Program-made: the position numbers and the translations under genes
The notes under the pieces: model-generated
What the model saw: the letters and a program-made list of their open reading frames with translations, nothing else
Databases searched by the model: none
What the model was told of the DNA's origin: nothing
Shown here: piece after piece, positions 45,563 through 56,735 of the stretch
Layout of the letters: each line of letters opens with the position of its first letter
How positions within the stretch are numbered: position 1 is the stretch's first letter
Source of the DNA: Bilabrum cf. latius
Taxonomy: Eukaryota; Bigyra: Bicosoecida; Bigyra; Bicosoecida
Direction: 5' to 3'
Assembly: GCA_965178125.1 (NCBI GenBank)
Contig: OZ237737.1
Coordinates: 1,666,238-1,730,237, forward strand
Length of the DNA: 64,000 bases

Positions 45563-46961
45563 TCAGCTCGGAATGCTCCCGGAGGGCAACCAGGTCACCC
45601 AGATGTCCTCCTTGTTGAGGCTGTACGCGACATACGTCCCATCCTGTCCACCCGAGGCACTCCAGTCGCGGATGTCGATCGCCTGCGGGTACTGCGCCCC
45701 TGGGCTCTTGGCACTCCCTGCGAATCTCTCCTTGCACCGAGAGTCGTCGGGGCCCAGCTCCGTGCAGCTTACCACCACTGACACGCGGTCGAACGAGGCG
45801 CCATCCTTCGAGGTAGCGATCGTGAGGGGGTCCCGCATGGGCCCGTCCTTGTTGCAGTTGGACACGAGGTACACGCGGCCATCGAACAAGCGGCCAGTGT
45901 TGATGTTCGAGTCCTTGTCGGGTATGTCGGTGGCCTCAGGGGTCGACCAGTGGGCGATACCACCCGCAGTATAGTTGCGGTACGAGCTGTAGAGCTGCTG
46001 CTGCCTGGACCTGTATAGCAGCACGTCCACGGCGGCGTCCGAGGGTGCCACGTAGTGGGTGCGCTCGTTTGCGAGGTCCATGGACAGCGGCAGGCTCCAG
46101 TTCTGCAGGCCGCCCACCGCGGCTTCGCACTTTGTGGTTTTGCCTGCAGCTGTCGCGGGAAACGTTGATTCGCAGGGGAGGACGTCGGGGTCTGCGAGGG
46201 TCCGCATGTCAGCCTGCGTGCGTGCGTCCATCTCCGGGACGGTGCGGATGCCCAGCGCGCGGGAGGCCGCCTCGAAGCCTGCGGGCACAGCTGTGGACGC
46301 CCAGAACATGGTTCCCAACTCAGGGGTACATGGATCATCGGCTGGCTGATCCACTCCGTTGCAGCGCGAGAAGTCCATCTGCCGGAGCAGCAGGATTGGC
46401 TGGTACTGGTCCGGAAACAAGCAGAACTGTTTCGGCGAGGCTGCAGCGTACCATCTTCCATTGAGAATAATCGGCGGTTCCGCGAATAGATGGGCTGGAT
46501 TGCTGCTCGTGGACACATTTGGAAATAGAATCGCGTCGTTTGTCTGAGTTGCTGACCACTTCTTGCCGTCCTGCGTGACTGTGTACAGCACCCTCTGACC
46601 CGGCCTGTCCTCGCTTTCAACTCCATTTTTAAAGGTTACGACCAAACTGCCGTTGTAAAATCCCATCATGACTGCAATTGAAAGAAATGCGACCCGGAAG
46701 ACATCGCGATCTTCAAAGATTACCGCACGCTTGATTCGCGCACGCGTTCAACTCACCCGCGTGATTGTAGGTCCCAAACGATTGAATGGCATGGTACACC
46801 TCAGTGTGCACAGCACCAGGCACTTGGGTGTATCCAGCCAGCGGCTTCGATGGGTCTGGGCTTGGTGCATCCCACTTCGGAGTGAAGCCTTGTGCAACGA
46901 AGCCAAGCGTGCAGAACGCACAAAGATGAAGCACGTGCAATTTCGGCATTGTAGCTTTCAT
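45563..46961 (-). CDS. Secreted sialidase-like (Asp-box superfamily) protein
   Basis: Exons 46961-46757 and 46671-45563 with an 85-nt intron (GTGAGT...TTGCAG, giving YNHAVMMGFYNG); 437 residues, TGA stop, and no TAG. The signal peptide is MPKLHVLHLCAFCTLGFVAQG (second ATG, 46949). The mature part reads like a six-bladed propeller: IQSFGTYNHAVMMGFYNGSL, VLYTVTQDGKKWSATQ (an Asp-box-like TxDGKxW), ATSKDGASFDRVSVV, NTGRLFDGRVYLVSNCN and RDPLTIATS. These occur in sialidase/neuraminidase-superfamily secreted proteins; I cannot confirm the arginine triad, so catalytic activity is unproven. Tail to tail with TMEM138: only 8 bp separate the stop codons. Confidence 0.7.
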
Positions 46962-47093
46962 TCCAGGTGCCTGCTCTTCGATGTCTCCGAATCGATCTTA
47001 TCACAGGCGCAAGCTTCACAACAACAGGGGCTCCGGAGTCCTCGTCACACTGCTACTAGACTAGATCCACGCAGTCCCACTTCTGCGACCCTC

Positions 47094-49271
47094 TTAATCA
47101 TCGAAGTCCTCGTCCAACCAGTTCGCGTCGGCGGCTACCCCGGCCCCTCCAGCGCCCGCAGGCGGGTCTGCTGCGCCTTGAGCTTCAAGGTGCTGACCAG
47201 CTCGCGGCGGGTGCCTACCTCCAGCGACAGCGGCTGCTGTCATCGTGAGCGCCGATTCAACTCGGTTACCCTTGGCCTCACCGGCCCTGGCCATCGCCCG
47301 GTGAGCACCAATGGTCTGGTTCTCATCCTCGTCCGAACCTGCGTCGTCCCAGTCGAAGTCAGCCGACGCGAGATCAATCTTCTGGCCCGCATCATGGGCA
47401 GCGACATGCGCATCTGGCACACTGTCCTCCCCAGTGGAAGGCCCAGCCTCTGTGCCCATAGACGCACGACCTGGCATATCGCTCGACACGGCAACCGGTC
47501 CTTCCGCGACCACTGCGCGCATCCCTCCGGGCCCCCTTCGACCCGGGTCCTCCTCCGCCTCCGCATCGTCGCCTTCATCACCCGCGTCCCAGTCGTCCCA
47601 CCTGGGTGCTTGCTGAGGCTTGCCTGGTCCAGCTGGTGTCGCCTGCATGCTGCTGCCACTCCCCGCGCTGGATCCCCCAGAAGCACCCGGTGGGGCTCTA
47701 GGACGCTGGTTCCCCTCCTCCTCCTGCTGCTGCTGCTGCTGCCGCCGCATCTAACGGCTGCCGCTGCTCGTGCCAGGAAGTGCCCCGGAGGCTCGCAGCA
47801 GCAGAGCCCTTCCTCCAGCGGGCCCGCCAGGTCCGGGGCGCGGGGGCAGAGACAGAGACGACGCGCCTCCTACCTGTCGGCCCCCGGCAGGAGGCTGCTT
47901 GCTTTCCCTCGAACTGCCTGTGGCTACAGGACTGGGTGTACCCCCTGCGCCCAACACTGGCGGGAGCGTGGGCAGCGTGGTAGAGCTCTGCCCGCTCGCT
48001 CCACCATCTGCCGCAGATCTCCGCCCCTGCTCCCCTCTAGTCCTCCCCTCCCACTCCTTGTCGCGCCTCTCTTTCTCGATCTTCCGCTGCTCCCTCTCTT
48101 TCTCGAGCCTCTCGAACTCGGCCTCGCCGTCATCAATGACCAGCTCCTCCTCGCCGCCTCTACCCCGCCCTCTGCCGGCCCCCACTGCCAGTCTCGCCCC
48201 ATGCTCTCCATCCAAAACGACGCCCTCGTCGGCAGAAGAGCTCGCGAGCTGCCTGGAGCCTCCCTTCCGCCACTGCCTGCGCGCAATCACGTACCGGGAG
48301 CTGTCGCCATCCTCGTCATCGCCCTCCTCCTCACCACCGGATGCACCTGCTTCGCTTGGCCGCCTGCTGCCGCCCGAGTCGTCTCCTATACCAACCTCTT
48401 CTTCCTGGAAACCAGAACCTGAGCCGATGATCCCCTCGGCAGCAGCGCGACTGCTTCCCTTGAATGCAAGCGACGATTCCGTAGAGGCGCTGGACACGCA
48501 AGGCATCGCGCTTCTGCCACCACTAGCCGCTCCTGATGTCAGCAGTCCGCCTTGATCCTGATCAATCGAACCAGACAGTGCTGGGCCAGGAGAAGCACCA
48601 CGCGCCAGCTAGTCCGCTTCCTCGTGCATTGCTTCGAGAATTTCGGGGGCAACCGGTGGTTTCGATCCGTCTGCCATGGGCCAGGCGCAGGCTTGCGGCA
48701 AACCAGCTGCTATTTGTAGCCCAGAAACCCACATTTCCAGTTCCTCTTGGTTTGAGGCCTGCAGAAAGTAATGAATTGCTCCATCTGCTCCATACACCTC
48801 AAAGCAAAGCTTCGCATTGCTAGCTATCACAGACCGCTGCGACTCATCCGCTCTTCCTTGCCCTGCTAATAACAGCCTACCAGAATCTGTTCCTGCGATC
48901 TTGTGGACGTGAGATATGTCAGCTGCGCGCATCCAGCGCTTAGCGGCGGACGGGCCGCGTTTGGTATCTTGAATGGAGGAATAATAGCAGAACACGACAT
49001 CCCTGTCGTGTTTGGATGTCCTATACTGTTCAATAGTAAATACCCTGCAAAATATGAAGCCAAAGGTGCATCACTGGGACGCTACGCAAGCATGCTCTGG
49101 ATACGGTAATTCATGTGCCAGAGGCTTGAATCACCTTGAATTCCAAGCAGAAGTAAAGCGGGGGATCTTGGACTTCAGCTTGCTCAAGTTTCCTTGCACG
49201 AACACGGTGCTTGCTGCCATTGGTGCAGATGGAATCTCCTGGTGTGCCGCCGTCCCGATAGAGAAGCCCAT
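47094..49271 (-). CDS. PH-domain protein with acidic disordered tail
   Basis: Exons 49271-49135 and 49044-47094 with a 90-nt intron (GTGATT...TTTGCAG, giving WNSRVFTIEQY); 695 residues, TAA stop. The N-terminal 150 residues form a pleckstrin-homology domain: IPRFTSAWNSRVFTIEQY, VVFCYYSSIQDTKRGPSAAK, KLCFEVYGADGAIHYFLQA, then the C-terminal helix NQEELEMWVSGLQIAAG with its invariant Trp. Downstream there is an acidic region, a charged helix (EFERLEKEREQRKIEKERRD), Ser/Gly/Pro-rich linkers, and a tail with WDDWD and the terminal NWLDEDFDD. Two TAGs (EEAD-TAG-LARG and SR-TAG-MRRQQQQQQEEE) are in frame. Membrane or phosphoinositide binding is inferred from the PH fold. Confidence 0.75.
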
Positions 49272-49346
49272 CACCGCGACAAGTTCCGGCTTGTCTGGCA
49301 CGCGCGACGAATGGTCGGTACGGCTACTCTGCTCAGAAGATCTAGC

Positions 49347-50399
49347 TTACGTGCCTGCTTTGCCAGATGCCCGACTGACAGCATCCCGCAGCCGTTCTTT
49401 CGCATCCTCCAACGCTGCTTCTATCCGTCTCTCTTCAACCGCGAGAGCCTCTGCGTCCCTCCGCAGGTCTCGCGCCATCCGTTGCAGCTCAGGGTCTCTT
49501 GCCGCGGTCGAGGCTCCGCCCCCGGTGCCGCGCTCCGCCGACCTTAGCACTGATTCTAGCTTACGAGCCGCCTGTTCCTACTCCCTACGGCTGCTTGTGG
49601 CCGTTTCAAGCGCGCTCTACAGCTCTGCAACCTCCCCCCGGATCAGGCGAGCCACAGCCCCGCCGCCCGTGCTTGCCGGGGAAACGTGCTGAACGCCCCG
49701 CTGCCGTCGCTGCTGCTGCTGCCAAGGAACTTGCACGCGCCCAGGGGACCCAAGGGCTTTGCCGGAGCGGGCTCGGCTCGCTACTCGAGATGCATCGATA
49801 GCATCAAAAGTCTCCGAAGCTGCCAGTGCCGATCTTCCAGCAGCTGCTTTGGACGCAAGGCGAGCTGCCCTGGCTTCTTTGGCCCTTGAGGCATAGTGCT
49901 GAGCAGGATCAGCCCCATATGAATCAATCGATGCCTTTGAAACCATGCTGCCAGCAGCGGCCGCGCCAAACTACTAAATGTCCTGTAGCCTTCTTTTCTC
50001 TTCGTCAGTCGCAACCGGTCTTCGAAACTTTGACTGGACACCTATGTCTGCTGCCCTTGCCTATTCATCCTCCCTCTTTTTGATTTGATCTCGGCTCCGT
50101 ACTTTGCCTTTCTTTGTTTCTATCGGCGCCTTTCTTACTGGTCTTTTAATTCCAACGGCAGGCCGCGCGACAGGCGTGTCTCGGTCAATTCGGCGACTCC
50201 TCGGGTCACTAGCGCCCGGTTTATGACCCCCAGGAAGAAATGCCTACCGGTCTCCAGGCATCTTCCGGGTTCTCACGGAGGGGTACGATATCTTCGCGGT
50301 AGATTTGCTACCGTACAGCTTCTTCAGCATCCTTCCCACATCCGAGTCCATCCCCACCTCTTTCCACAGAGTAGAGTTGTCTACACTGCTTGATTCCAT
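49347..50399 (-). CDS. Coiled-coil protein of unknown function
   Basis: A 350-residue frame from ATG 50399 (MESSSVDNSTLWKEVGMDSD) to TAA 49347, joined across six TAGs. An N-terminal globular-looking motif (VGRMLKKLYGSKSTAKISY) is followed by basic repeats (VGIKRPVRKAPIETKKGKVR), a helix (ATDEEKRRLQDI-TAG-TAG-FG), an Ala/Ser-rich part and a C-terminal coiled coil (LRRDAEALAVEERRIEAALE). TAG sits in helices where Gln fits (SALETATSSRRE-TAG-EQAARKLES). I do not recognise the family; a microtubule-associated role would be compatible with the Lys-Pro motifs. The next gene starts 75 bp downstream. Confidence 0.6.
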
Positions 50400-50829
50400 T
50401 GGAGTGGTATCACTTGGCAGCTCGTTTGTGTGAAGCGCTCGATGCTGGCCTTGCCGCTCGCAGGGTCTGCAGTTGCACTTGGCCGATGGCACAAGCAATG
50501 ACGAGCGCCACTAGCATGGCGAGCAAGCATACTATTGTAGTGTTGGGAGGAAACGAGAGAGTATACACGACATTTGGGCCGCATGCGGCTTTGGGTCGTG
50601 CTAGTCGCATCGGAATAATAGTGTGGTAAATGGGTAGGATGGGTTGGAGCGCGCACTGTTGGCAATTACGAACACTCATATCACGACAAATCGTCTCCAT
50701 TGATGAACACAGTTTCAACACAAGCACGGGTGAGCCCCATGAGACTAGTATCTATAGCCAGGTTTGAGCGTGGTGAGAGCAGCGGCGGCAGCCGCTCCTG
50801 CGCACGCCAGGCTAGTCCAAGTACCGAGC
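50400..50829. other. Intergenic spacer
   Basis: About 430 bp between two minus-strand genes. Several short frames on both strands, none supported. The upstream promoter of the 49347-50399 gene and the 3' UTR of the WW gene should lie here. Confidence 0.5.
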
Positions 50830-52204
50830 TCACGCTGCTGGTCGGTCCCACGATGTCTCGTTGGTACTTTCGTTCCAGAAGTACACCTTCCCGTCATCCG
50901 TGGCCACTTCCTGCCACCCTGCGGGCAGGCCTCCTGCATCTGCCACTGCTGCTGGCTCCGCCTCGGCTGGCTCTGCTGATGCCTCAGCAGCTGCGGCTGC
51001 TGGAGCTGGGGCCTCTGCTGCTGCGGGAGTGGCGGCGCGCGCCACCGCTCTGACTCCAGGCGCCCTCTTGGCAGCGACTGCGATTTAAACAAAGAAGATG
51101 GGAGGACATCCAGGGGGTGCGACAGACGAGCATTGAAGGGAGGGGAGCAAGCAGCAGCAGTGAGGGTGCCAAAGAAGATAGCGCCACAGAGGATCCAGCG
51201 CTACAGGCACCCGCGGACACGAATCGCGGCCGTCGGCACAATGTACTGCAAGCTCACATGCGGCTGGCTTGGTGGCTGCTTTCTCCTGCTTGCGCATGGC
51301 AATGAACTTCTTTGCCCGCGCCTCGAGCTTCTGGTCCAGGGTCAGCGAGCTCGAGGACTTTCGGGTCATCTTGCTCGCACGCCTCTGAATCAGCTCCCTC
51401 TTACGATCTGCCATACTCTTTCTCTGCGGTGCAAAAGGCGAACGCGCCAATGGGTGACATGGGTGCTCACTGCAGCCGGGCCGGGTCACCGAATGCAACG
51501 CAGTTTCCGGGCGAATCCGGTGTGAAGTGGTACGGGTGTGACACTTTGTTGAATAAGAAACAGGTATCACCTATCTTCGGTCTAGGATATCACAAGGTAT
51601 CGAGATGACGCGTGTCTCACCCTTGTTGCAACTGCTGCTACAGGTGCAGCAGCTGCTGCACCACCTGCATCAGCTTCGCTTCCCGATGCAGGTGCAGGCG
51701 CAGCGGCTGGGTCAACAAATCCGGGCGGTGCTTCCCACCTGCGATAGAATTTGAGCCAATCCAGGACAGGCATGCATGGCAGGAGTCAGCAGCTTGCTGG
51801 CACAGAAGTGCTGAACCCGCAAAAACTGATACTTACTGCGTCTGCTGTGTTCCAGTATGATAAAAGTAATCCTGTCCTTCATCTGTGCTAGCTTTAGTCC
51901 ACTCTCCAGTCAAGTCTGCTGGCTTGTCCCACTGTGTAACCTCGCTACCTTCGTTGTAGTAGTACTCTTGCCCTTCGCCCGTGTAGAGCTGCGAAACGTG
52001 TGGATAGAGTTGGATTTATCATAGCAATGAATGTCAATCAATCAAGAATCGAGGAACTCGAAGCTCATTCGTTGTCGGATGACGACGGATCCGCAGTTGC
52101 ATATCGTGCGGAGTCTTCTAGGTCTGTCCAAACCCATGATTTTCGTATCTGGTACGGGTGAAAGGAATCAATGTTGTAGTTCTCACAACCTACCAGCCCG
52201 ACAT
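50830..52204 (-). CDS. Triple WW-domain protein
   Basis: Five exons inferred: 52204-52187 (18 nt), 51988-51837, 51738-51621, 51423-51258, 51077-50830; introns of 98-198 nt, total 233 residues, TGA stop. Exon 1 is ATG TCG GGC TGG TAG GTT; splicing completes WW1 ([20 protein letters not shown], then SEVTQWDKP) with ideal WW spacing. WW2 spans exons 2 and 3 ([29 protein letters not shown]). A basic helix ([20 protein letters not shown], then [19 protein letters not shown]) separates these from WW3 ([27 protein letters not shown]) at the C-terminus. WW domains bind Pro-rich ligands; the set recalls splicing or transcription adaptors such as PRP40-like proteins, but there are no FF domains. Naming is not possible. 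Confidence 0.78.
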
Positions 52205-52751
52205 TATTGCTTATGTCGTGTGTCGGAAGTGCAAGCGTGATCGACGGCTCGCCAGGTCGACACCTCGATTATACGTATTTTATAGCAGCACGTTACAAAA
52301 GGTAACAGTGGCTGATGGGCTTAAACCGCGGAACCAGGCCATCTTACCGTGAGTATTGAAACTTTGGTCTGCGTGGCAAGTCGATCGGCGCCTCAGTGCT
52401 AGTAGAATGGGCATGAGAACCCTGCAAGCTGCCCAAGAACCCACAGACGTGGCGCTTAATGGCCTCCGAGTCGGGGCATCATGGCCAGGCGAGTGGCACT
52501 GTGGGCCAGTCGGTGGCACGCTTCTCTTACCGATGAGCAAGTTTGGCAAGCAGGCTACGTTCCCTGTGCATGTCCAGTGGTAGTGAACGACTACCTATTG
52601 GCACTGACCGTGCTACAACCATTTCCGGCGCACCCAGTGCTCCGATTTACTCAACCTCTGGCGTGATGCCTCATATCTGCGCTTCGAAGTGAACGGTAGC
52701 GTGAACCCTCCTCCAACCTTGCTAAATTCCAGCAATTCTTGCATTTTTGTA
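52205..52751. other. Divergent intergenic region, WW gene / SARNP
   Basis: About 550 bp between divergent start codons. It should hold both promoters. A short plus frame (52356-52583) is not supported by any family feature. Confidence 0.5.
52278..52284 (-). promoter_or_regulatory. TATA-like element upstream of the WW gene
   Basis: TATAAAA on the minus strand, 74-80 bp upstream of the ATG at 52204. Spacing suits a TATA box with a short 5' UTR, but no other gene here shows an equivalent, so this is tentative. Confidence 0.3.
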
Positions 52752-53971
52752 ATGGATGACCTCGATGCACATAAATTAAAGGTAGCAGAGCTAAGGGCGG
52801 AGCTTCAAAAGCGTGGGAAACCCACAGTTGGGAAAAAGGCTGAGCTCGTTCGTCGACTTGAAGAAGTGAGCAAAATTGTTTAAATCGACCTGGGTGTGCC
52901 GTAAGATCCACGCATCATGTAATTATGATATTCTTGCTTGAAACTCTTGATCAGGCTTTGGACGAGGAGCTGTTCGGGGGGGACGAGGCCAAGGAGGACG
53001 GAAAGGGGAGCGACGACGCGCAATAGCCCGACGGCGGCGATGGAGCGGCAAAAGAAGAGCATGATGCAGTACCAACAGAAAGCGACCATGATTCAAAAAG
53101 GTAGGCTGCGGAGGAAGACGAGAATCCTGACGGCACTGGTGCGCCATCCAATGATGCTGAACCAACCGCTGGAAAGGATGATCCCGATGGTGAGCAGGGG
53201 TCCAGCTCATATGATGGTATCGATGGCATTGATGATGCTACCAGAAAGCTGTTGGAGAGAGCTGATCGCTTTGGAATCGCTGGACCAGCAGTGGAAGAGG
53301 CCAGGCGCAAGCTACGTGCCGCCAAGTTCGGGACCGCGGGCTCTGCGCCATCTGCGTCGTCCAGCCAAGCCGCGACCTCTAGCGCTGCCCAGGCAGGCGG
53401 CTCTGCACCAGCTGCGGCGCCCAAGGTGACTGAGGAAGACTTGCAGGCCGAGCTGTCCAGCATCGAGTCTCAGATCAGCGGCATCCTCGCGCGCGCCCAG
53501 AAGTTCGGCGGGGCCATGACGGGGCCTGCCCAGGCACAGCTGGATCAACTGCGCGCACGGCAGCGAGCCCTGCGCTTTGGAGGGGTTGACGCGCTGGCCA
53601 AGGAGAGGGCGCCCAAGCCTGTGGCGAAGCCCAAAGGGCCAAGAGATGGACAGAAACCGCCGGGGCAGCAGGGCAATGGCGGCAAGCCCAGAGCAGGAGG
53701 GGCCGGAGGCAAGAGGCAGCGGCCAGACGGTGGAGGCCAGCAGCGGGAGGGAGGCAAAGCTGGCAAGCGTCTTCGTGTAGATGGTGCAAGGGGAGGCTCG
53801 GGCGGAGGGGTGGGACGGAACCGCGGGGGCCAGGGGCGGCAGGCGGGCGGCGGGCAGAGGTCGGGCAGCGGGGGCAGGGGCGGGCTCGTCGTGCAGCAGA
53901 GCAGAGGGGGTGGCGGTGGATCCGGTAGCAGGCGCGGAGGTAGAGGGGGTGGCGGTCGGCGGAGGCGCTGA
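52752..53971 (+). CDS. SAP-domain mRNA export factor, SARNP/THO1-like
   Basis: Nuclear RNA-binding protein of the THO/TREX export pathway. Exons 52752-52865 and 52955-53971 with an 89-nt intron (GTGAGC...TTGATCAG, phase 0); 376 residues, TGA stop. The N-terminal SAP domain is nearly complete in exon 1 (MDDLDAHKLKVAELRAELQK, RGKPTVGKKAELVRRLEE). An acidic linker follows with two TAGs (DDAQ-TAG-PDGG and SKR-TAG-AAEE), then two copies of the family repeat around RADRFGIAG and ARAQKFGGA with REARRKLRAAKFGT-type motifs, and an RGG/Gly-rich C-terminus typical of RNA binding. SAP plus RxxRFG repeats is the SARNP/CIP29/Tho1 architecture. Confidence 0.85.
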
Positions 53972-54162
53972 GTCCGAGGCGGGCCGTGGAGGAGGCCGTT
54001 GCTGTTTGAGGTACGGGTACAATGCCTGAACTACGTCAGATGGTAGAACACCGTTGCTATTTGAGATGCAATGCCAGGTTTCAAATTGCGCAAAATGAAT
54101 GCAGGTGTCGAAAAGTCCTAAAAAAAACACCAGCGTCGGCCCTCACAGACAGACATTAGCCG

Positions 54163-56499
54163 TCACTCCTCGACCGGTCCTCTCTTCCTGGCCACCCTCT
54201 GCCGAATGCCGCCCTCGGTAGATCTAGTCGGGGGCGCCGCAACATCAGCACCCGCCCCCGATGCCGGTGATGCCGTTTCGCGATCCACCGCCCCTCCTCC
54301 GCCCCTGCGCCCTCCCATGGCTACCCCCACTATGCCCATCACGTCAAGGATCGCATCCCCCGCGTCCGTCGATCCCGCCGACAGCCCGATGCCCCGCAGC
54401 AGCACGGCAGGGTCAACTCCAGTCACGGCCGCCACCAGTCGGGTAAGGGAGGCGCGAAATTGCCACGCCACAGCCATCAGACTCAAAATCAGGAGAGTGC
54501 GAGCAATCGCGCCCATGAAATTGCCTGCCGTGTCGCACACCGACAGGAAGGGCGAGCATGTCACGTCCAGCAGCAGCTCCGCAATCAGCAGCGCGATTGC
54601 CAAGACCACCGTGCCTCCAAGGAGAAATAGCTTCGGGTAGGGGTTCATGTCGGAGTTGATCTTGCGGTGACTCTCCAGGGCGCCTCCCAGCGCGCCGTCG
54701 AGCCTCTGCCGATACCTCTCGATGAGCTCCTCGGACCCGAACTCGGCGCCGTCATTGAAGGCCTTCATGGCGCTCTCAAGCGCCTCTTGGTGCTGAACCA
54801 GCAGCGTAGCGTCCTTCATCTTGCCGTAGCCTCCAAGCCTTTCGATGCTCTGCTGCATCTTGTCATCATAGCTGAACCGAGCTGCGGCGTAGGCCGACCG
54901 GCAGGCCACATCTGCAGTTGCCTCCAGGACCGTGTTTGGCTGAGGGAAAGCATCTGCATCTCGAAACAGATTCACGTATGCCCTCAGGTAAAGCCGGAGG
55001 GCATGTGAGGTCACCGTGTTCCCGGCCAGCACCTTGCCTTGCAGCTGCTTGCGGACGGTCCTCTCCACGAAGGCACGCATATAGTCCACGAACTCGTCCC
55101 CGCAGGCATCCACCTTCCCGTTGAACCCGCGGCCTGTGCGTACGGCCTTCTCAGGGGGTGGCAGTTCGAACATGGTGACTGTCTGGAAGCAGCGCTAGAT
55201 TTGTTCCCTGGTGCCCCGGATGTCCTAGATCCCGTCCTTACCCTTGCCAAGCGCAGCCTCGTCCTCGTCGTCCTCCTCCCCGCCCCCCGCACCACCCTCC
55301 TTCATGATCTGGTTCATCACGCGGTCGCACTCCGCAGCATAGGCGTCCTCCTGCCCCTGCTCTAGAGGACCCCTCCTCTCCGCCTTGGCCGAGTCGCGCA
55401 CCAGCACGGTGACGTGCTGAAAGGGGGCCTTGGAGTCCTCCGGCTCGGGGGCGGCCGCCTCTGCTACCGAGGAGGAGGGGGAGTCCGAGCTTGCGGCACT
55501 GGCGTGGTGCTTCTGCTGCCGCTTGGACACGACCCTCGCATACTCCGTGAACATGCTCAACGTCCTGAGCACGTCTTCGCTGACGTTGCCCTTGATGTTG
55601 TACACCATGCTGCTGCTCAGCAACGTGCCCAGTCCAAACACGCTCCGGGTCACGTGCTCACTTGTCTTGCGGTCAAACATCCCCTGCGTGTCCAGCACGA
55701 GGACAGCAGTGCGGGCGCGCTTGCCGTCTCCCTTGCCGCTGGGCAGCGTGAGGTAGAACGGCTTGGACCACGCCCAGATGCCAACCGTCATGCGGCGGTC
55801 ACCACCTCCCCATAAGAAACCATCCGCCTCCTCGTGATCTGGTGCTGCACCGCTGCTTGCAGCCGGCTTGTTGTAGTCGTCTCTGTCTGATTCATCTCGC
55901 TCCAAGTTCATGGTCAGGCTGTCCTCGAGCGTCAGCCAATCCTCCAATGGAGGTTGGCGCGTACCGTCCCCTGCAAAGAGCGTGTAGGAATCATAAGAAT
56001 AAATTAGCTTATGTGCAGGTCCACCGTAGATCGTGCTTCTAGGGTTACGTTGGCAACTCACGGCCTTCATCATGGTGCTGCATGTACTTCAGCATAAACG
56101 ATAGCAAGAAGCTCTTTCCCGTTCGAAATGATCCTAAGACAGAGAGAACTGATACCGGCATATTTGCAGGAATCTGCGACGTAAATGGTGGGACGGCCAT
56201 CGAGCACGCAAGCATTGATCGTGCAGTTGCAGAAAGGGTGCAAGAATGCGCCGGTACTCACCTAGTCAATCAACTGATCCAAGTTGTTACCAACGAGTTC
56301 AAAGTGTTTTCCACCCTCCAGTACATTCACAATCTGCAAAACAAACGCTGTATTGATGGGCGCACAAATCATTATGGGATAGCACGATTCCTATGGGTGC
56401 GCGAAAGTCAAGGCAACATACTTGTACCGGCCTGGGGCGCTGGTTCGGGCGAGTATCATTATCATTGATACCGGATGTCACGCGTTCTTTGGCAGACAT
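54163..56499 (-). CDS. ATL: Atlastin-like dynamin GTPase
   Basis: ER membrane GTPase that mediates homotypic ER fusion. Four exons: 56499-56422, 56333-56262, 56173-56062, 55970-54163; introns of 88-91 nt; 689 residues, TGA stop. The G domain starts with PVQ-IVNVLEGGKHFELVG, Walker A SVLGSFRTGKSFLLSF, switch/G3 VLVLDTQGMFDRKTS, and RD (VTVLVRDSAKAE) as in the atlastin/GBP family. The middle-domain helices follow (YDDKMQQSIERLGGYGKM, EFGSEELIERYRQRLDGAL), then two hydrophobic hairpin segments (PKLFLLGGTVVLAIALLIAE, and FMGAIARTLLILSLMAVAW), and a disordered tail. TAGs at the end of exon 2 and in the middle-domain linker (GI-TAG-DIRGTREQI-TAG-RCF) are sense. Confidence 0.92.
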
Positions 56500-56735
56500 A
56501 TCACCAGAAATGCTTCCTAGACTGGTCAATGCGCTGTAAAGACGTGCTTGGCGCTGGCTAGGTTCGCTGTGTCCAGCGAACTTTCCTTTTAGCCACAGAC
56601 GACTTCAATTGTTCGATCCCACATTATTCGAGCTTGAGACCCGTACTCGCTCACATTTTTCGCATTACTCTATCGTTTGTATCATACAAGGGGATTTTTT
56701 ATCCCTATTGACAATTATACCCAGGAAGCAACCAA

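Noticed and set aside
49310-49350. 24-nt intron joining the 49347-50399 coiled-coil gene to the PH gene
   Set aside because: Other introns are 85-200 nt; separate genes with TAA stop and new ATG at 49271 are simpler.
54163-55250. Atlastin TAG as an alignment anchor for Gln
   Set aside because: The linker before RCF can be aligned in two ways, so the TAG column is ambiguous.
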